Below the pieces are notes generated by a model, which saw only the letters and a program-made list of their open reading frames with translations, made no database searches and was not told the DNA's origin. Both the position numbers and the translations under genes were made by a program. A stretch of 64,000 nucleotides of DNA from Cristatella mucedo (Eukaryota > Bryozoa > Phylactolaemata > Cristatellidae): assembly GCA_009760855.2 (NCBI GenBank), contig WPIO01000018.1, positions 2,914,001 through 2,978,000 of the forward strand, given 5' to 3'. This document shows positions 57,906 to 64,000 of the stretch, one piece after another. Position 1 is the first letter of the stretch; each line of letters starts with the position of its first letter.

Positions 57906-58200
57906 TTCATGAGCTCTTAATTGGAAGGAAACCTTCCAGCAGGTTAACCAAAATAAATTCTATGTATTTACAGATGATTTTTTAATGATGTCATGGAGTT
58001 TCTAGAAAGTTGGATGACTGTATTGCATCGTTTAAATTGACCGTCTAGCTCTTCTGTATGTAATAGGATTCTTTCGTTTTGCTGCATATTCCCAAATTGA
58101 AGTCATGGCTGAAAAGAACATTAATATTTGCTGAAGCCGCAAGATCAATTTATTAGCATCTTAATTTTTAAAAATTGCACTTTAATTTTAGTTTGTGGCC
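57906..58200. other. AT-rich sequence without recognised features
   Basis: Nothing identified between the hAT fragment and the LINE tail. Confidence 0.4.
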
Positions 58201-58204
58201 AATT

Positions 58205-59690
58205 TGATAATAATAATAATAATAATGCACTTGATAAAGCGCCCTCAGAGAACTCAATCTCTTTCAAGGCGCTTTAAGTCTGCTGCAAAGGGAAACGCAA
58301 TTGAATGGTGAGTAATATCATGCTTGATAAACAACATGAATAAAATCGTTAGGGGTGACATGCACAGGGTCAGCATGCAAGTGTGGTTAGTGGCAGCATG
58401 CACAGTGTCAGCACGCATTAGCGAATAAAGGAAGAATCACAGGGACCCACTAAATGCTGTACTAAATAGATGCGTGTTTAAGTTTTTTTTAAATGTGGTC
58501 AATTCAGGGGATGTTCTGACGCAAGTCGGGAGGAAGTTCCAGGCTTTAGGAGCATTCGAACTAAATGCACGGTCTCCAAAGGATTTGAGGTTTGTACGAG
58601 GTATTGGTAGACTGTTGGATTCCGAAAAGCGGGTGGTACAATGCTTGGCCTGGTGGGGGAGTAGATCTGAGAGATAGGCTGGAGCCAAACAATGAAGGGA
58701 CCTAAAAGTGAGCGAAAAACCTTGAAGTCGATCCGTTGCTTGACTGGGGGCCAGTGCAGGTCGGCGAGAGGTGGTGTGATATGGCAGCTGCGAAGCTCAC
58801 GACAGACAAGTCTAGCTGCGGAGTTTTGCACCAGCTGCAATCGCCTGATCGCACATGCTGGTAGGCCAGTAAGCAGTGAGTTGTAGAAGTCGAGACGGGA
58901 TGTCACGACTGCATGGACCAACTTAGACGTGGTATCTTTATCTAAACAAGCCCGAATTTTAGCAATGTTATGTAGCTGAAAGTAGGCAGACTTGACTGTG
59001 GAGCTGATATGGTCGTCTAACGAGAGATCACTTTGGAACGTGACACCTAGATTTCGAGCTGATTCAGCAGGAGATATGCTGGCAGAGCCGATTTTGCGAG
59101 TCAGCCTTTCCAATCTCTGAATCTCACCGGGTTTTCCCATAACTAGTAAGTGTTATCATGGTTTAGTTTTAGAAAATTTGCTGCCGTCCATGTGGGGATG
59201 TCATCAATACATGCAGCGAGTGAGTTGAGAGAATTTGAGGTGCTCGAAGGCTGGGAGGGATCAAAGCAAAGGAACAACTGGGTGTCATCCGCATAGAAGT
59301 GAAAGCCTAGATTGTGCTTGGCAATCCCATCAGCAACAGGGAGAGTATAGACCGTGAAAAGAACCGGACCTATCGCCGAGCCCCGAGGTACACACTATTT
59401 CAGAGGTACCTCGGATGATCTTTGTCCATTCACTACAATACTCTGGAGACTCCCACTGAGATAGGACCTGAACCATTGGAGAGCAGTGCCGGTGATGCCC
59501 AGGCGAGATGACAGGCGCTCTAGAAGAACTTTGTGATCGTTATTATCAAAAGCTGCCGAAAGATTGAGCAAAACAAGCAGAGACACTCTGCCCATGTCTG
59601 CATTTCTATGTAGGTCGTTTTATACCCTAAGCAAGGCTGATTCTGTGGAGTGATTAGCTCTAAAGCCAGACTGGAACTTGCTAGCAATAA
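58205..59690 (-). mobile_element. L2/CR1-like LINE, about 1.5 kb 3' portion
   Basis: From (AATAAT)n at 58205 through the RT C-terminus (MAPAYLSDLLPHQAKHCTTR), QRLERLTRKIGSASISPAES, the YADD region near 59293-59310 and motif A (RVSLLVLLNLSAAFDNNDHK) to a 5' truncation at about 59690. Frameshifts at about 58700 and 59150-59400, and D to N in motif A, show it is dead. Confidence 0.95.
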
Positions 59691-60900
59691 TACAATCATC
59701 ATATCAAACCACTAACACGTTCAAAATAAATTAAAAAAATTTGCTTTCTGTTACATAATTCATATCCATAATTAACGTTGGAGCATCAGTTGCAGCACAT
59801 TTAAAAGAAATTTCGCTAGAAACAGTAAAGCAGTTGGAAAAGCAGCTGTTTACTATTATTTGATTTTGGGCGAAAAACAGCTTTTTTACTGTTAATGTTA
59901 AACAGTTAGCAGAACCCTAGTTGGGAGTTATGCCCTGTCCACCCTTATATGATTTCCTCAAAACGCATTTATTGGTAACCAATGGAACGATCGGCGTGCA
60001 AATCAGCAAAAACGACAAAGGTAATATAAGCTATCTTTAATGTAATCTTGGCAATCGTGCTGACCTTCGGATGACCTGTCACAGTCTAGGTCACGTTTTT
60101 CAGAGGTCTTGAACCAAACATGACCATCATGCACGATCAACAGACTCAATAACTGTAAAATATAATATTCCAAATTCCTCAAAAAATGCCAGAACTTGGC
60201 ACCCGAATCTTAAATTATAAAAATGAAATAATTATTTGATATGGTAAATTTTTAAAGTGTCAGCAATATGCATAAAATAATAAGTATTCAATATCTATAT
60301 AATAAATATGTATTAAATGATGACATAAAAGGACATTTATAGCTCTATTTACCTTGCCCAAGACATGCATGAGCAGTTTCGATGTGTTGGCATGGTGGTT
60401 CCAAGTCATATTCCCATTTTTATGTCAGTCGGAGGTCAATTGAATAAGCTACAGACTGTACTATGTACCGAAAGCTACCGGGAAAACACTCCGAGAATCA
60501 AATAAAAGATGTAGAAGGATGAGGAGAAAGACCGGGTTACTCGGTTTATCGTCATATAAGTTTGAAGCACAGACCGCGGAGTGTTTACTTCAAATTTAAC
60601 TTTTGTCATACAATAATATCCTACCAATAAAATTTGTAAGACATCTGAACTAAAAGGTAATAAACCATATGAATAAAAGAAAGCCAACTCTTCATAAAAA
60701 TAACTCTATTGAATAAAGTCCTACTGTACATACACAGGAGACGGCTGGAAAGACGTGTGTGGAAAACAAATTACACATTCTAAATTTAGAGTTTATGGGT
60801 CCCTGCTTTCAAAAATTTGACATCTCAAAGACATCTCGAAGATACATCTCAAAGATCCAAGGTCTAGACTTCAAAGAACAGACTTCCAGGTTCTAAGGGT
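59691..60900. other. AT-rich sequence, no recognised gene
   Basis: Distinctly AT-rich. No reading frame has a recognisable domain. Confidence 0.45.
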
Positions 60901-60903
60901 TGG

Positions 60904-61260
60904 TGTCGTTCAGTTTGCACAGCGGAAAGCCAGTCGATGACCAACACCCCCAGTTTATTAGGCGACGCACGGAGCCGAGGGACACACGGCTCCCTTCGCC
61001 CCCTTCGCCCAGTCTCATCTCCTATCCTCGACTGCTCCTGTTCCCTGGTCGAACCCAAAGATTCATCTAAGAGGACCACAACTGTGGACAGGCCGACCCT
61101 GATGGTGAATCCACCATCTGTTTACCAGTGGGCTACCGGCCTGTGCCCACGCCACATCACTGGCAGACCAGAGCTGTGCACCGGCCCCTCTCGGTGATGC
61201 TCCTAACAGCTGTTCGCCAGAGGTTTAGCAGAGGAGCATTGCCGGCCTACATACAATCGA
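60904..61260 (-). mobile_element. LTR-like element related to the solo LTR at 26228
   Basis: The complement parallels 26228-26623 in order: CGACTGGCTTTCCGCTGTGC region, CCCAGTTTATTAGGCGACGC (poly(A) signal complement) and GACGCACGGAGCCGAGGGAC. The right-hand boundary is uncertain. Confidence 0.5.
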
Positions 61261-62115
61261 ACTAAAGTTGGGGTTAATGAAGGAACGAGAGCTTACCAGG
61301 CTCGACAAATGCACCAGCCCTATGCCTAGCACAAGAAATTCAATAAATAGATTAACGCACACCTTTTAAGACTAAGTCAACCTTATAAGGCCCTCGCACA
61401 CAAAATATTGACCATGCAAAAACAACTCACGCGTCGGCACACACATGTCGGCCGTTGCTCACCAGCGTTGCTGTCGCCACGGCGATGTTTCGCCAAAGCT
61501 AATCGCAACCATAAACCGCATAAATGAAAAGTTGAAATCACCTTAACTTTACTTGGAATACAACTGAATCGTCTTTTGCAGACTGATTCCCAGTGATCGA
61601 CGTGCTCAGTCGTTGTATTTACATGCGGGTACGGACACCAGGGACGGACACGATCCGGATCGACTGACCGAGCGAGCGAGCGAGCGAGCGAGCGAATGGC
61701 CTCGTGGCAAAAACATAATGGCCGCTGCTGAATATCACATGTTCCGAGGTTCAGTAAGTGCTTTAATATAATGGACTCCTTGGCTACCTCGGGCCCGGCG
61801 GCAGGAAATTACATTATCCTGTACGATTTTATTGTTGCAGTGTTAATCACTCACGTTTCCTCGGTCAAGAAGGAAGCGTAATACGACGAGTGTAAACATA
61901 AATGTGGCAAGTAAATAAAGAATGAATACGGGCATAGACATTCGCCGGTCCTTTGGCGCCTCCCCCAAAGGATGCTGGCTTAGGTAACAGCATATTGATT
62001 GTAATAACTACCAGTCGGAGAGTTATTCTCAAGGAGAAATGGTGCTATTTTCAACACTCAATGGTCGTTTTAACGGTTTCAAGTGATAGTTTGGCGTCCG
62101 CTTAGAGCTAAGTAG
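61261..62115. other. No recognised gene; short (GAGC)n
   Basis: A GAGC tetranucleotide run at 61668-61695. Otherwise unique sequence. Confidence 0.45.
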
Positions 62116-62117
62116 CT

Positions 62118-63172
62118 TCTTTTGCTTTGATCCCTCCCATCCTTTGAGCATCACGAATTCTCTCAATTCTCTTGCTGCATGTATTGATGACATCCGCATA
62201 TGGAGGCAGCGAATTTTCTTAAATTAAACGATGATAAAACTAACTTATTAGTTATGGGCAAACCCAGTGTGATTCAGAAATTGGAAAGGCTGACGATCAA
62301 ACTTGGCTCTGCCAGCATATCTCCTGTTGAATCAGCTCGACATCTAGGTGTCGTGTTCCAAAGTGACCTCCCGTTAGACGACCATATCAGGTCAACAAAC
62401 AAGTCTGCCTACTTTCAGATACATAACATCGCTAAAATTCGGGCTTGTTTAGATAAGGATACCACGTCTCATTTGGTCCATGCATTTGTGACATCCCGTC
62501 TCGACTTCTGTAATTCACTGCTTGCTGGCCTACCGGCATGCACAATCAGGCGATTACAGTTGGTGCAAAAATCTGAAGTTAAGCTTTTCAGTCGTGAGCG
62601 TGGCAGTTGCCACATCACACCACTTCTCGCCGACCTGCAGTGGCACCCAGACAAGCAACGGATCGACTTCAAAGTTTTGTCGCTCACTTTTAAGTCCCTT
62701 CATTGTTTGGCTCCAGCCTATATCTCAGATCTACTCCCCCACCAGGCCAAGCTTCGTACCACCCGCTTTTCGGAATCCAACAGTCCACCAATACGTCATA
62801 CAAACCTCAAATCCTTTGTAGACCATGAATTTAGTTCGTATGGAACTGACATCCGACTTGCGTCAGAACATCCCCTGACTTGACCACATTTAAAAAGAAC
62901 TTAAACGCGCATCTATTTAGTACAGCATTTAGTGGGTCCCTGTGATTCTTCCTTCATGTGCTAATGCGTGCTGACACTGTGCATTCCGCCACTAACCACA
63001 CTTGCATGCTGACCCTGTGCATGTCACCCCTAACGATGATATTCATGTTGTTTATCAAGCATGATATTACTCACCATTCAATTGCGTTTCCCTTTGCAGC
63101 AGACTTAAAGCGCCTAGAAAGAGATTGAGTTCTCTGAGAGTGCTTTATCAAGTGCATTATTGTTATTATTAT
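62118..63172 (+). mobile_element. L2/CR1-like LINE 3' portion
   Basis: It begins in the CFDPSQP region just after the YADD box. It has a 227-residue frame (NFLKLNDDKTNLLVMGKPSV to SFVDHEFSSYG), then the 3' UTR, the GCGCCTAGAAAGAGATTGAG tail and an (ATT)n end. A deletion near 62840 removes the AWNSLPTC block. Confidence 0.94.
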
Positions 63173-63429
63173 TTACAAAGTTTGCAGAAAAAACAACACT
63201 CCATCGGCATATTCTCAGGAACTCATTCTATTAATCTCGACCCACTACTTTTGGTCTAGTATGTCATATAAAATGGTTTTGCTTATCACATTCTGGTCAT
63301 TTTTTAGTCGTGAAACTTGAGAGTACATTTACAAATTGTTTGTCTTTTAATAGGCACATTTTCACAAGCCTCGATATTTTGACCATTTTTTTCGGACGTC
63401 ACCTTAATACTAGCTTATTCAAAAACTTC

Positions 63430-63572
63430 TTTTGCATGGCGACAGAACAGAACCTTCACGGCTACCACCACAGTTTGCAGTTTCCGGTAAAGGATCGTCC
63501 ACTGCAGGATTCGAGCCCTCGACCCTGGTCGTGAAAAGCGAGCACCCTACCTCCTGGGCTATCGCGGCCCAT
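63430..63572 (-). mobile_element. SINE family 2 copy
   Basis: ATGGCGACAGAACAGAACCT, CACGGCTACCACCACAGTTT, GATTCGAGCCCTCGACCCTG (box B complement) and CTCCTGGGCTATCGCGGCCC (box A complement). Confidence 0.88.
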
Positions 63573-64000
63573 TAACAAGCGTATCTTAGTACGATTATGG
63601 CCATGTCGGTGACACTTGTCCGGGGCGCCATCATGAGGCGCCGGCAGGCGGTTCTCTCGGTTTCTCACAGCCATCACACAGCCAAGCCACGTGGTACTGG
63701 AAAGCGAGTGTCACGTGGCCTTGTGAATTATAATCTCTCTCCCACGCCGTGCTCTCCGGAATCGGGCTTAGGGGACGCTTAGAGTCGATTACTTTGCCTA
63801 GTGAAAGAGATTCGCTCTTCGAATCCTGTTGATGTCGGTGGCGTGTGTTTGAGAACACTCCGAGGGCTCTATCTATGTTTTGCCTCTGCTGAGATCCCGC
63901 TGTAGCCACCGTCCAGTCGGTTGACGCCGCCAGAGCACACATTCACTGTAATGAGCTAAGCGAGGTAAGGCGGAATAGCGAGGCAGTCGTCACCCTCCTC
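63573..64000. other. Window end, no recognised feature
   Basis: Short frames on both strands with no domain. Confidence 0.4.

Overview
This is a 64 kb stretch of an animal nuclear genome. It has spliceosomal introns of 0.2-2.7 kb, AATAAA poly(A) signals, LINE and tRNA-derived SINE repeats, DNA-transposon relics and many microsatellites. One gene is clearly recognisable: the 3' half of a bilaterian-type RFX transcription factor. I cannot fix the phylum from sequence alone. The repeats (L2/CR1-like LINEs with an (ATT)n tail) and moderate-to-high GC suggest an invertebrate.

Layout: (1) 447-10797, plus strand: six terminal exons of an RFX1/2/3-type gene. They run from the extended dimerization region to an unusual Ala/Gly/Pro-rich C-terminus. 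The DNA-binding-domain exons lie upstream of the window. Its introns hold a dead Tc1/mariner transposase, LINE pieces and SINEs. (2) 11-29 kb: no host gene recognised. This part holds LINE fragments, two SINE families, a solo LTR nested in a LINE, microsatellites and several short perfect hairpins. (3) 29.3-31.5 kb: a CpG-rich island. On the minus strand it carries a compact two-exon gene, with a TATA box, for a 75-residue secreted peptide with six cysteines. (4) 32.6-37 kb: an old LINE split in two by a younger LINE whose RT frame is still open. (5) 37.6-47.3 kb: GC-rich islands, long (GA)n and (CGG)n tracts, LINE debris and a 120-bp tandem duplication. (6) 47.36-57.66 kb: a direct tandem duplication (about 5.2 and 4.4 kb, spacer about 0.7 kb). 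Each copy carries a complete two-exon gene (TATA box, signal-peptide exon, phase-1 intron, Asn-rich exon with dibasic sites, AATAAA) for a secreted, possibly processed peptide precursor. Each copy also carries two further conserved ORFs of unknown status. (7) 57.66-64 kb: a hAT-like transposase relic, two LINE copies, an LTR-like copy and AT-rich DNA.

The most interesting content is the set of three small secreted-peptide genes: the Cys-rich one on the minus strand and the duplicated Asn-rich pair. All share a TATA-type core promoter, a short 5' UTR, and a signal-peptide exon that ends in G at phase 1. I recognise neither mature peptide, so function is left open. The LINE and one SINE family share a 3' hairpin tail, which suggests a LINE/SINE retrotransposition partnership.
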